Source: Zingiber officinale
Taxonomy: Eukaryota > Streptophyta > Magnoliopsida > Zingiberales > Zingiberaceae
Length of the DNA stretch: 64,000 nt
Direction: 5' to 3'
Assembly: GCF_018446385.1 (NCBI RefSeq)
Contig: NC_055996.1
Span: forward strand, 124,841,750 to 124,905,749
The notes under the pieces: generated by a model
Told to the model about the DNA's origin: nothing
The model's database searches: none
The model's input: only the letters and a program-made list of their open reading frames with translations
In this document: piece after piece, positions 37,265-47,722 of the stretch
Layout of the letters: each line of letters begins with the position of its first letter
Numbering within the stretch: position 1 is the stretch's first letter
Position numbers and translations under genes: made by a program

Positions 37265-38432
37265 TGTTGGTGCGGGTAGCACTAACGGTCTAACCCAGGT
37301 TTTGATGAATGACAAATAGGTTAAGTTAGTTGTGTTGTTGTCTGACACTTTGATCAAGTGTGCAGGAAAACTCCAGACAGGTCGACGGGCTGACCGGATA
37401 GCTGGCGAGAAGTCCAAGCTGGTCGACGGGCTGACCGGACGCTTGGCGAGAAGTCCAGCTAGGTCGACGGGCTGACCGGATAGCTGGCGAGAAGTCCAAG
37501 CGGGTCGACGGGCTGACCGGACGCTTGGCGAGAAGTCCAGCTAGGTCGACGGGCTGACCGGATAGCTGGCGAGAAGTCCAGACGGGTCGAAGGGCTGACC
37601 GGACATCTGGCAGGTAAGTAAGGTAAGTCACTGGAGGGGAGTGACTGCGAGGACGCGTTCCCGGGAAGGGAACATTAGGCGTCGATCCGGCTTAGATCCA
37701 TTTCGGATATCTAAGTCGAGATCGTGACTAGATTCCGGTCTCGGAAAGACGGAATCTAAGTCATACTTTGCTTATCTATAAAACTGTGCTAACAATCTTT
37801 GCTGCAGGGTACATTTTGCCTCGGACTAACCTTTTCTTGCAGGAGAAGGACTTTCTGGAGAAGAGGGGTCCGGGCGCTCGGAGGGGATCCGGGCGCCCGG
37901 AGGTCCGGGCGTCCGGAAGGGATCCGGGCGCCCGGAGGCAAGTTTTATTCCCAGGACGACGTTGACACTTGGAGCATGCTGGTTGGGAGTGTTACGTCAC
38001 ATTCCAGGCGCCCGGAAGGGATCCAGGCGCCCGGAGCAGCATATAAAAGAAGCCCCAGGCAGGAGCTTCAAGAGATCTGCTTTCTGAGAACTCTGAGTTC
38101 AATCACTCTGCTACTCTGCGCTCCAACGACGTTCACAAAGCTCCGACGACTCACTCCGGTTTTCTTTTAATTCATTAGTTGTCGGTATAGCTTTGTTTTT
38201 CTTTCATTAGCAATATTTGTACGTAAATTGTAATTATCCGAATTGCTAGTGAATTGCCCAACGAAAGTACTCAAGGAGTACGGGCCTTCGAGTAGGAGTC
38301 GTCACAGGCTCCGAACGAAGTAAAAATCAACAGTGTTCATCTCTTTACTTCTTTACTTTTCCGCTGCGTCTTAACTCGAGATTTTCGAATCGATATTCAA
38401 CCCCCCCCTCTATCGAATCTAACGGTCTTACA
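37265..38432 (+). repeat. Solo LTR, TGTTGG family, inserted inside gag
   Basis: It starts TGTTGGTGCGGG and ends GGTCTTACA, 1168 bp, flanked by a perfect GTTCC duplication (37260-37264 and 38433-38437). Taking it out joins the gag frame across YEGT and SEAKLAR without a shift. Layout: five or six ~38-bp units with GGTCGACGGGCTGACCGG (37380-37610); the GTTCCC...GGGAAC module at about 37655; CCGGGCGCCCGG palindromes (37868-38037); TATAAAAG at 38042; TTTTCCGCTGCGT near 38357; and ATTCAACCCCCCCCTCT near the end. Confidence 0.92.
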
Positions 38433-38437
38433 GTTCC

Positions 38438-38760
38438 TTCGTATAAATCCAGGAATTTCTCCCAGAGTTCTTTGATAGATTCATAAGCGTCGATCCAGTT
38501 GACTTTTTGTGGCGGTAGTACAGTCAGCAGATGGAACTCTGCTTTTCCATTGGCCACGAAATCAACTAGCTCTTTCTTGCTCCAAAAATGTTCTTCTTTT
38601 TCATCATTGTGTTGGGCTCTGGATACTATAAAATCATATTTGATAGTTAATAAGATATCAAAATTTGTTTTAAAAATACTTCCATTTTCTTTTTCCAAAT
38701 GGTGAAATCCCCCTCGAACTTTGGTGGATAAATGCTCGCTCCGGCCATCTTGTTGATTCA
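38438..38760 (-). pseudogene. Element C gag, N-terminal part
   Basis: An open frame of about 117 residues on the minus strand. It contains the UBN2-type gag stretch SKKELVDFVANGKAEFHLL and, near its end, IKELWEKFLDLYEGT. The frame runs into the inserted LTR at the target site GTTCC and continues at 37259. In intact Copia elements this domain forms the particle shell. The start codon is uncertain. Confidence 0.75.
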
Positions 38761-38791
38761 GTTAGCGGTTAGTCTATCTAAAGCGAACTTG

Positions 38792-38805
38792 GCTCTAATT
38801 TCAAT
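38792..38805 (-). other. Decayed primer binding site of element C
   Basis: On the minus strand TTGAAATTAGAGCC stands where TGGTATCAGAGCC is expected, immediately after the CCAACA end of the LTR. At least three changes from the tRNA-Met consensus suggest an old element. Confidence 0.6.
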
Positions 38806-39906
38806 TGTTGGTCCCGTATAATCCGGTTAGAGGGGAGTGAATAGCCTGTAAGTTAAAAATAAAACTTCTCTTGCTATCAATCTTAGCAATGACACACTTA
38901 ATTAAATAAAAACAATAAATACAAACATAAATTAAAGGAAGAGGCTAAAATTACTTGGTTACAACATAAGTGGTTATTAATCCAAGGTAATAAAAAAGCT
39001 CCACTAACGTTCTCTTTCAAAGCAGGCGAAGTAGCTTCTTACAATTATTGAAAGCGCAGAAATAAATAAAAGAGTTCAAGTATAGTTGTGTGTTTGAACT
39101 TCGAAGAACAAGCCTCTATTTATAGTCCACTAGTCACAACTAGCCATTTGCTGACGTGGCACATCTTGAGCGCCTGGACTAGGTTCTGGCACTTGGACTC
39201 AATCGACTTGATCCACTCCATAATGGATCTTTGTCAATGGTTGATTGGTTCTCGGGCACCTGAAATCTACTGACGTGGACTCCTGTATTGATCCTCACTG
39301 CAACGGCTCGAACTGCTTGTTGACTTGGCTTGTACTGCTTCGGGCGCCTAGACCTGGTCTGAGAGTATGGAGTTCGATCGCTTAGGTGATCCTCCGGTCG
39401 TCCAGAATTGAGCTGATCACCCAAACACAACTCCGGCCTTCTCCTCGAGACCAGGACCTAGTTAAGATCTCAACTTAGGTTTCCCAAATATACCTAAGTT
39501 GGACCAACGCCTACAATTCCCTCAACTAGGAATGTATCCTCATTGGACCTCTCCTCTAGTTGCTTACCTCTTACTTACCAACTATAATTGCTTGACTTAC
39601 CTTTGATCCACCCGGTCTTCTCGCCATTTGTCAAGTCCACAGACCCAACTAGATTTCGGCTAGTTGTCAGGTCTCGTGAACCTAACCGGACTTCCCGCCA
39701 GAGATCAGGTCCCGCGGACCTATCTGGACTTCCCACCAGCTATCAGGTCCCGCGAACCTAGCTAGATTTTAGCCTAATGTCAAGTTCTTCAGACCCGTCA
39801 ACTCCTGCACACTTGGTAAAGTAATTAGCCCACAAAATACTCTAACTTTAATCCACTTGTCATTCATCAAAACTGAGTTAGATCATTAGTGCAAATTACA
39901 CCAACA
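38806..39906 (-). repeat. 5' LTR of gag-only element C
   Basis: It runs from TGTTGGTCCC to ATTACACCAACA on the plus strand, 1101 bp. On the minus strand it opens like the other TGTTGG LTRs. It carries TATAAATAG (plus CTATTTATAG near 39117), the module GACGCCTAC/TTCCCTC near 39508-39530 and short tandem units near 39640-39760. No 5-bp duplication is found when its outer flank (CTAAC) is compared with that of the left LTR (ATCTT). Confidence 0.8.
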
Positions 39907-39919
39907 CTAACTTGCCTAC

Positions 39920-41205
39920 ATAAGATAGTGTTTATTTAGGCCAAGCCCCAATTCTCTCCATATTGCCTCCATTAAGGGTCCATAGTTGTTGGTTCGAAGT
40001 TTTTCCATCGCAAGAGAAATACCAAGGTAGCGAAAAGGGAAAGTTCCTCTCTAGAATCTGATGATCTCAAGTAGCTGGTTTGCTTCCCTCTATCCTACTC
40101 CTGCCATAGACAGATTTGAGTTACCAAGGTTTGGATCAAGCCAGATCGCATACCAAAGTCTATAATGTAGTCTATTACCCAAATAATTGTTGACTCGTCT
40201 ACTCGGACTAAGAGAAGCAAGTCATCCGCATATGCTAAGTGTGTAATCTTTGTTCCTTTGCACTTAGGATGAAAATGATATATTCCTTCTATGAAATTAC
40301 TTTCGATGACCTTGAGAAGACCTCTAGGCATAGTCTAAAGAGAAAGGGGGATATCAGATTTCCTTGTCACAAACCTCGTCTTCCTTTAAAGAAACCGTGC
40401 ATCACACCATTGATGACAACCAAGTAAGAAACAATTGTGATGCACTCTTTTATCCATCCAACAAATTGATGTGGAAATCCAAAACCCCATAGAGCCTCAA
40501 TACAAAAGCTCAATTTACAGAATCAAAAGCCTTTTGAAGATCTACTTGAAGTACACATCTTGGCGAAGTACTTTTCCAATCATACTTGCATAGTAATTCT
40601 TGTGCTAGATGAGTATTCTCTGCAATAGACCGCTCTTCCATGTACACAACTTGTGAAGAATTCAGTAAGCTACCCATTATCGGTCTCAAGTGATTCGCCA
40701 ACACTTTAGAGATGATCTTGTACATGCCTGTGCAACATTAGATTGGTCTATAGTAAGAGACGCATAGAGCATGATCTGACTTTGGGATCAGCACAATCAA
40801 CGTGTGATTGAGTTGTTTCAAGAGACACCCGAATGAGAAAAATTCTTGGACAACATCATATAGGTGTGTGTGCACTATTGTCCAAGCCTCTTTGAATAAA
40901 TTTGCTTCATATCCATCTGGTCCTGGTGCACAAGCATTCTCAATGTTAAATAGAACAACACATATCACATCTATTGTGACAGGAGCCACCAATGCTTGCT
41001 ATTGGGATTCATTGAGGATCGTCCCCTATATTTTGAAGTTGTCCAGTGGTATGCATACCCCATCGGAGCCCATAAGTCTCGTAAAGTGTGCGGCAAACTC
41101 CTCAACAACTTCCTGGATACTGGGGGTTTGTTCCCCTGATGATTTGGTGATGAATAGAAGCAGTGACAGATCCAGGATTTTAGGTTTGGGGGAGCTGGGT
41201 TGATG
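39920..41205 (-). pseudogene. LINE-type reverse transcriptase remnant
   Basis: Minus-strand frames carry RT motifs of plant non-LTR retrotransposons in order: GPDGYEANLFKEAW (about 40910), LIVLIPKSD (about 40780), MYKIISKVLANHLRP (about 40700), LQVDLQKAFDSVN (about 40520), a broken RG-L-QGN-L-SP block (about 40375) and the catalytic HLAYADDLLLL (about 40220). Frames shift between blocks and stops intervene. No endonuclease domain or poly(A) tail was seen, so this is a truncated pol fragment. Confidence 0.85.
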
Positions 41206-41289
41206 TGTCTCTTAGATGTGTGATGACTTGCTCCATGAAGACACCTTCGTAGGTATCTTGCATGGTATGGTGTTGGATTTAGTTCCTGG

Positions 41290-41404
41290 TTGTTCTTTCT
41301 CCAAGTTGATTGAGAAGTGCTCGAGGGATGCAAAGATGGACAAGAATAGCATTCACGATGTCATGCTCGTTGGCAGATCAAAGAGGATTCCTAAAGTCCA
41401 ATAA
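41290..41404 (+). pseudogene. Hsp70 fragment
   Basis: About 36 residues read [19 protein letters not shown], then [12 protein letters not shown], followed by a stop. This matches the conserved Hsp70 ATPase segment around VLVGGSTRIPKVQ, with GGS changed to GRS. Neither the rest of Hsp70 nor an intron boundary is nearby. It is a captured or retrotransposed scrap, not a working gene. Confidence 0.8.
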
Positions 41405-42524
41405 TTGCTATTAGATTTTATCAATTTGGTACCAGATGATTTTCCTCCTATACTACCACCTGAAACTACTCTAAACTTAAGGATGAGTTCTTTCAACTCG
41501 AGACAATTGATTCAAGAAGATCTATAAATTTTTATTATTTTTTTGGTAATTTTCACATTTGTGATATTTTAGGTTTTTTTGTAATTTCTATATTTTTATA
41601 TTTTATATTTTGAGTTCGTTTGAATTTATAAAATTGTGTGTCTATTAATAATTTTTCTTTTTTTTTAGAATTTATTTCCTTTGTTTACAAGATAGGAATT
41701 GTAGTTTATATATTAAGATTTCTTTCATTTATTTAGGTCTTAGGTCTAGAGTTTATATAAATTTGTACTTGGTTGTTTGAGGAATAATCCTCGATTATTA
41801 AATAATATTTTCTCTTTTGGAGAAAAACTGGAGGATAATGATTATCTCTTCTTGCTTTCTCTTCAATTTTCATTTCTTGCTAACCTGTGAGATAATCGTT
41901 ATCCTATCTAGTATCAAATGGTTAGTCTCACACAAAAATGTCAAGAGTCAAAAGTCAAATAGACTTGTAAGGTGGATAAGCCTGATCAAGGTGGAACTCA
42001 AGTTTGGGCCCTCCGAGTTATGCCCACACCAAGTTAGACCCACCCACGACACAGGTAGACTCAACTCTAGGACTAACTCCACTTGGTACCCGACTCTTGA
42101 CTTCGGGACCAATGTCACTCGACACCCGATTTCCAATTCTGAGGCAAACTCCTCTCGGCACCTAACGTTCGACTCCAAGCAGAACGCCACTCGACACCCA
42201 ATGCCCATTTCGAGCCTAACGCCACTCACCCAACACCAGGTTCTGAGACTAATTCCATTCGGAACCTGACATTCGACTTTAGGACAACGCCCCAAGCATC
42301 TAACCCTCGATTCTGAGACCCTTATCATTCAGCACCTATGTAGGGACAACGTGGCCAAGAACACGAAGAATATGTGAGTGGGGCATTTCCTCAATCTGAA
42401 TGTGAAACAAGTGGAGAACGTGAGCTCTGCTTCCTCCGCTAGAGTAAAGGTATAAAAGAGAGCACGCCTTTGTAGCCACAAATATACACACATCAATTTT
42501 TAACCACTTTCTGCTAAAAACTTC
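41405..42524. other. AT-rich sequence with a degenerate minisatellite
   Basis: 41405-41950 is AT-rich with no domain. From about 42040 to 42330 seven or so ~37-bp units repeat, each with a CACTCGACACCCGA-like core and a GACTTCGGGAC-like junction. They create opposite-strand frames of 126-150 residues that are artefacts of the repeat. 42340-42524 shows nothing recognisable. Confidence 0.5.
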
Positions 42525-43118
42525 TTCAACTTTTTACTGAACCACGTAGGTAAATTTTTGAAATTATCAAATCACGTAAGGTAGTTTCAAATTTACCAAA
42601 TCACATACCTAATTCTGATTTTACCCTTATCAGTTGACGGATGTTTTAGAGTAGTTGAATTGATTTAGCTCTGTATCGAAACATCAGAATTTTAATCAAA
42701 TCAATTGACTGATTTATTTTTTTAATCAAAATCAATTTTAGATAAAATCAGTCGATAGGCCAAACAACCTCAAAGTGACATAAAAATAGTTCCTATGTGT
42801 TCTTCTATCTCTCCTAATTATATCCATGCTCTCAAACGTCAATTTGATGTATGGTACATCAACTGATTTTGCCTAAAATGGTTGATTGACCAAATGACTT
42901 TGGATTGACATAAAACTAGTTCCTATGTGTTTCTCTACCTCTCTTGATTATATCTGTGTCCTCAAATGTCAATTTGACTCAATATATTGAGAGCAATGAT
43001 TTTTTGAATACGAATATGCTTGAAAAATTTTATTCGTGTTCAAAAAATCTGGCTAATGGACCAAACAACTTCGGATTGACATGAAACTAGATCCTATGTA
43101 TTCAGCTAGTTCTCTTAA
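42525..43118. mobile_element. Foldback-type element 1, left part
   Basis: The left terminal repeat starts TTCAACTTTTTACTGAACCA. About 240 bp of it is matched in inverted orientation at 57300-57525 (TTCAACTTTTTATCGAACCA when reversed). Inside are arms with GATTGACATAAAACTAGTTC, TCAATTTGACTCAATATATT and GAGAGCAATGATTTTTTGAA. The element is cut at 43118 by the Gypsy insertion and continues at 55446. No protein-coding frame. Confidence 0.7.
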
Positions 43119-43900
43119 TGATCCTGTCCGAATGCTGAATCAACGGATGTTGGGCACGGGCGCTCCTCGGATGCTGACGTAGATCTTCAACTGGTCGCCA
43201 GAAACTCCGGCGAACCTGCACAGAAGTCGGGCCGGGAAGGGGTTCCCGGCGGCGACCCTCCGACGCTCAAGTCAGGCAAGCAGATGAAAAAGGTGGCTCC
43301 AAAGGTGTAAAAACGCGTACCTCCGGCGAAGTATGAGGCTCTTTATATAGGGCGGTGAAAGAGCTCTTACACGCCCTCCAAGGCGCATACGTGTCCGCAA
43401 CCCATACCCCGGTATGTGGCTATCAGAAAGCTTACCTGACCCATACTGCTACAGTCAAAGCATGTCCTTGATGGGACAACGGAACCCCCTGTCATAAGAT
43501 TTGGAGTATGGCCTACATGTGGAACATACCCGCTGTCAGAAAAAGATGTCCCTTGTCCATTTCCACTTGGTCTCCGTCCGAGCGTCCGGCCGGCTCGCAT
43601 CCGCCTTACGTCTGACCAGGCACATACATATAACGGTCTAGGAAGATTCTCGGTGGGGGTGCCTTGTAGAGACTATTAGCAGTATGCTACCTCTTGTGTT
43701 CGGCCAAGCGATCCGCTCGGCTATGTGATATTGTTCGTTGAGCGCCGAAACCCTGACCTTCGACAGGGCGCCTATAACCACCACCTAGACACCGGCCGGC
43801 CGGCCGGTAAGCCCACCCCCCAGCCTGCCACCTGCCATTTTGGCTTCCACGTGGCGTTGACCACACCGGACGGGGGTCCCCTGTTCTTACAACCGGATCA
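43119..43900 (-). repeat. 3' LTR of Tat-type Gypsy element
   Basis: It starts TGATCCTGTCC and ends ACAACCGGATCA, 782 bp, with inverted termini TGATCC/GGATCA. It differs from the other LTR at about 20 places, near 97.5% identity. The minus-strand TATA box is at 43342-43349 (plus TTTATATA). The outer flank CTTAA (43114-43118) matches the CTTAA after the right LTR. Confidence 0.93.
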
Positions 43901-43915
43901 CTTGCCTCCCCTTCA
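43901..43915 (-). other. Polypurine tract of the Gypsy element
   Basis: On the minus strand GAAGGGGAGGCAAG directly precedes the TGATCC start of the 3' LTR. This is the expected position and composition for a plus-strand primer. Confidence 0.8.
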
Positions 43916-44266
43916 AGTCTAGTCGAAGGAGGCGATTGGTCCGACTGACTAGACTGCGAGCCTGGTCGGGCGGCTCCTTAGTGTTAGTATCCTCCGATCG
44001 GCCTACCGCAGAGAAGGCCTTGAATGAATCAATAGTGGTCTTCATCGGATCTCCTCGTAGTCTGCGCCAATCTTCGACATTAAGGCTGAGCATGCGTTCA
44101 TTAAATGCATCGAATGACCAAACGCCACGTGGCCAACTGTCGTCATCGTATGGCGGCGGCGGTGTGGTGCTTTGATGAGATCGAGGCGGTTCGAAATGGA
44201 CGGCGCGATGTGCACTTTGACTCCCGTGACCTGGATCCAACGGTGGAGCCCGCCCGGCCTCCTCCA

Positions 44267-44273
44267 TATAAAA
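44267..44273 (+). promoter_or_regulatory. TATA box of the opposite-strand gene in the Gypsy element
   Basis: TATAAAA, preceded by GC-rich sequence and followed by a pyrimidine-rich TCTTCACTCTCTCCCCC about where transcription would start. It lies 271 bp upstream of the first in-frame ATG of the three-exon gene. Its orientation is opposite to the LTR promoter, so this gene appears to have its own promoter. Confidence 0.6.
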
Positions 44274-44537
44274 TCTTCACTCTCTCCCCCATTCCCCTCA
44301 CTTGCCTCCGCGATTTCAACCCGTCCTCAGCGCTTGGAGCTCCGGCGATACCGTCTTTGTTCTCCGACGCTCTCCGGCGCCCCTTCCTTGATCCCTTTCC
44401 TCTCTGTAAGGCTTTATAACTTTTCTTCCTCATTTCCGGTGTCTCATCCGCGTTTCTTTCCCTAGTTCCAATCCTTGAAACTTATTTTCGTTGTCTGTTG
44501 TTTTTCTCCTGCCTTTTTGACTCCTCCCGATCGACTC

Positions 44538-46754
44538 ATGGCTAGTTCTTCCCATCCCGAAGAACAACCCCTAAGTCCATGGTACACTACCATGCAGTCC
44601 CGATTCGAACAGCGGGACTTCGATATTTTGACAGACAATTTTGAAATCCCAGATGATTTCGAAATTCGTTTAGCCGGTCCTTCCGTTCGGCCGCATAGGC
44701 CGCCGCGCGGAGCTTTCTGTGTCTTCCGCGACTAGTTTACCGCCGGTCTGTGTTTCCCTGTACATCCGTTCATCATAGATGTTTGTAATTTTTTCGGTGT
44801 GCCGCTCGGCAGTCTGGTACCCAACACCTTTCTTCTCCTTTGCGGTGTCGTTGTTTTGTTCAAGATTCACAACATCCCCCTCGGATCGGAGGTCTTCTTT
44901 TATTTTTATTACCCCAAACAAGCTGAGCCGGGCACCTTCATGTTCCAAGCTCAGCCCGGCTTAGTCTTCTTCAACAAACTACCCTCTTCCAATAAACATT
45001 GGAAGGATTATTTTTTCTACATTCGAATGCCCGATCGGGCCAACTTCCCGACCCAGTGGCAGGTCAGTCTACCCCCCACTCCTGAGCTAAAGAAATTCAA
45101 GACTCGACCGGATTACCTCCATGCTACAAATATGCTAGCCGGTCTGCGCCTTGACATCAATAAGCTCCTTTACGAAGGAGTGATGTACATCTTCGGCCTG
45201 AGTCCCATACGGACTCCTCTTCCGACCGGCTTCGGTAAGAATTTTGCTTTGGTATTTGCTTTGATTGCTAACTGATTTCTTTTCTTTCCTTTGCAGCGGA
45301 CATCGTCATGGATTCGGTGATGGCCGGCGTTTTGAAGAGAAAGGCGGCGGCTCTGGAAGCCGCGGCGGCCAAAGAAATGGAAGCGCTGGGTATCCAGCCG
45401 GTCGGATCCCATGAAGGAGAGAGCGGGACTCAAGCTGAGTCGGCCGCTCAAGCTTCTCAGCAAAACGTGGCCAGCGGAGCCACCCCCCTTGGAGAACCAA
45501 CTGCCCCCGAGGAAGGTTCCGCTCGGGAGGAGGAGCAGCCTCTGCAAAAGAGGCACCGAGTGGAGACTCCCCTTCGGTCGGCTACCTCCGCGGTACAACC
45601 ATCCGAGCGGGTCACTGCGACTGTTCGGGGCAAGGCGCCAGAGGTCGAAGCCATTTCGTCCGACCGGACGCCTTCTGAATGGGATGAGCCGGCTGCTCCA
45701 ATTGAGGCTACTCCGGTGAGCACCCTTCCGCCCGCTCGTCATTCCGTCCAACGTTCAACCATTCATTCCCAGTTTTCTGCGCCGGCTTCTGATCCCCTTC
45801 CAACCGCCGGTCGGATGATCCCCGGCCACGGCCGCACTATCCGAGTCTCTCTTCATCTCCCAACCGAAGAGTTGCTGCCCAAGGCCGACTGCCCGACCGT
45901 GCCCGAGCACACCATCACCTTGATGGGGCCTCTAGCCGAGATGTGGGCCGACGCTCGGGAGCGCGTCGCGCTGATCCCCCTCCGCAACCTGGCCAATAGC
46001 CACATGCTGGAGGCCACGGGGGTAAGATCGTTCTTTGAAGCTATGCCTGCATTCTTCCGATCGGCTGCTAACAATTTTCTTTTGCCAGAGATGGGTGGAG
46101 GAGATCGCCGTCTCCAATCGCCTAGCCATGGTGGACGAGGAGTTGAGACAACTGAAGTCGGCTAGCGGTCCGTCCGGCTCTCAAGGCCCCTCGTATGCTG
46201 AGCTGCAAAAGGATCTGAAGAAAGCTCAAACTCTGCTGGCGGCCGAGCAGAAGAAGACAGCCGATCAGGCACATGCCTTGGCCGAGTCCGAGCGACAAGT
46301 CAAGTCGCTCGACACAAAAATAACCTTGGCCACCACTCAGAAAAATACGGCCATTTCCGACTTGGAGAAGAAGAACGTAGAGGCTCGAGGCCTGGAGCTG
46401 AAGATAAAGGAGTTGACAGAGCAGCTCGACCGGGAGAAGGCGGGCCGCTCGGCCGACGCGGACAAAATTCATAATCTGAATGAGGCCCTTACTGGCTCCC
46501 AGGCGGCTTTCAAAGAATATCAAGATGCCGAGCCGAGTCGAATCGCTGCCTTAAGACAGAGCTACATCCGCTCGCCTGAATTTTCGGAGAAAATATGCGA
46601 GCGGATGTACACAGCCTTCGACTTGGCTATGACCGCCACCACCACTTATCTGAAGTCTAAGGGTCTTCTTCCGGAGTCTACTACTATTCCGGCCGACGAC
46701 CAAATGGCGCTTCTGAATAACATTCCCAGGGACCTCTATGATTATATTGAGTAG
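44538..46754 (+). CDS. Three-exon opposite-strand gene of the Gypsy element (Transposase_28-like)
   Basis: Exons 44538-45234, 45297-46021 and 46089-46754 join in frame to 696 codons including the stop. Intron 1 (62 bp) is GTAAGA...TTGCAG. Intron 2 (67 bp) is GTAAGA...GCCAG. Exon 1 begins MASSSHPEEQPL and holds a domain (FPVHPFIIDVCNFFGVPLGS, then KHWKDYFFYIR) that I recognise as the plant 'putative gypsy type transposon' domain, Pfam Transposase_28. Exon 2 is Ala/Pro/Glu-rich and low in order. Exon 3 has a long coiled coil (about 46160-46480) and a conserved-looking end. One TAG at 44733-44735 interrupts exon 1, between CVFRD and FTAGL. The biochemical function is unknown. ATG choice: first ATG in frame with the domain and close to the TATA box; an upstream in-frame ATG exists at 44475. 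Confidence 0.8.
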
Positions 46755-47722
46755 TTTTCTGTAATTCGGCCACTCGCCCAGATATCATCCCTTTTTGTAA
46801 TTGGGACGCTCGGCCTAAAGCTTTACCTTTAATGCAATGTTTTCCTTGTATTTGTTGTCCCCTTTCATAACCAACATGTGTGTTTATCCGCTCGCCCATT
46901 ATTACTTCTCGTGCTCCCCCAAAAGGGATTTTAACAAAGTAATCGTTGTGATCTCCCCGCTCGGCGAAATATACCGTGTCCTTTGATGGTAGAGCTCGTT
47001 TACCAAATGCCAAGTACTTTTGGATACTGGGCCAATCTAAGCGTAGAGACGATCAAACGGTATCAAAATCGCGTGCCTCGGGACATTAGATGCTTTACTC
47101 CGCTCGGATTATTTATAGACGCCGGCTCGTCTCTCGATTTTTAACGTCGGAGCTCGACGGCCTTCCGCTCGGAGGGTTTATAGACGCCGGCACGTCTCTC
47201 GGTCTTCCGCTCGGATGATTTATAGACGCCGGCTCGTCTCTCGATTTTTAACGTCGGAGCTCGACGGTCTTCCGCTCGGATGATTTATAGACGCCGGCTC
47301 GTCTCTCGATTTTTAACGTCGGAGCTCGACGGTCTTCCGCTCGGATGATTTATAGACGCCGGCTCGTCTCTTGATTTTTAACGTCGGAGCTCGACGGTCT
47401 TCCGCTCGGATGATTTATAGACGCCGGCTCGTCTCTCGATTTTTAACGTCGGAGCTCGACGGTCTTCCGCTCGGAGGGTTTATAGACGCCGGCTCGTCTC
47501 TCGATATTTAACGTCGGAGCTCGACGGTCTTCCGCTCGGATGATTTATAGACGCCGGCTCGTCTCTCGATTTTTAACGTCGAAGCTCGACGGTCTTCGGC
47601 TAATCTTTAACACAGCCGCTCGGCCAACACACTAGCCATCCTTTTTAATTCATTTCTGCTTCCTGCATTACAAGGACATGGGCGACTAGAATATACACAA
47701 ATGAGTTACACCAGTGCACCTT
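46755..47722. repeat. 65-bp tandem array between convergent genes
   Basis: From about 47095 to 47600 a unit of about 65 bp repeats roughly eight times. Each copy has CCGCTCGGATGATTTATAGA, CGCCGGCTCGTCTCTCG and ACGTCGGAGCTCGACGG. Start points at 47272, 47337, 47402, 47467 and 47532 show the exact period. One early copy is shortened to about 44 bp. The rest of the block has no domain. The array lies between the stop of the plus-strand gene (46754) and the integrase stop (47723). Confidence 0.9.

Noticed and set aside
37235..37631. Minus-strand frames of 60 and 101 residues with repeated RSARRP words
   Set aside because: Translation of the ~38-bp tandem units in the solo LTR at 37265-38432.
32583..39911. 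A 5-bp target duplication for element C
   Set aside because: The flanks ATCTT and CTAAC do not match, so no duplication is claimed.
41817..42328. Opposite-strand frames of 150 and 126 residues
   Set aside because: Both are by-products of the ~37-bp minisatellite; no start context and no domain.
43887..44433. Frames of 79-126 residues on both strands next to the Gypsy 3' LTR
   Set aside because: They overlap the TATA box and untranslated leader of the three-exon gene, conflict with each other and show no domain.
45170..45751. 193-residue minus-strand frame
   Set aside because: It is the reverse shadow of exons 1-2 of the plus-strand Gypsy gene and crosses its intron.
47095..47600. Regular 65-bp repeats as a possible CRISPR array
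   Set aside because: The units are contiguous without spacers and lie inside a plant retrotransposon.
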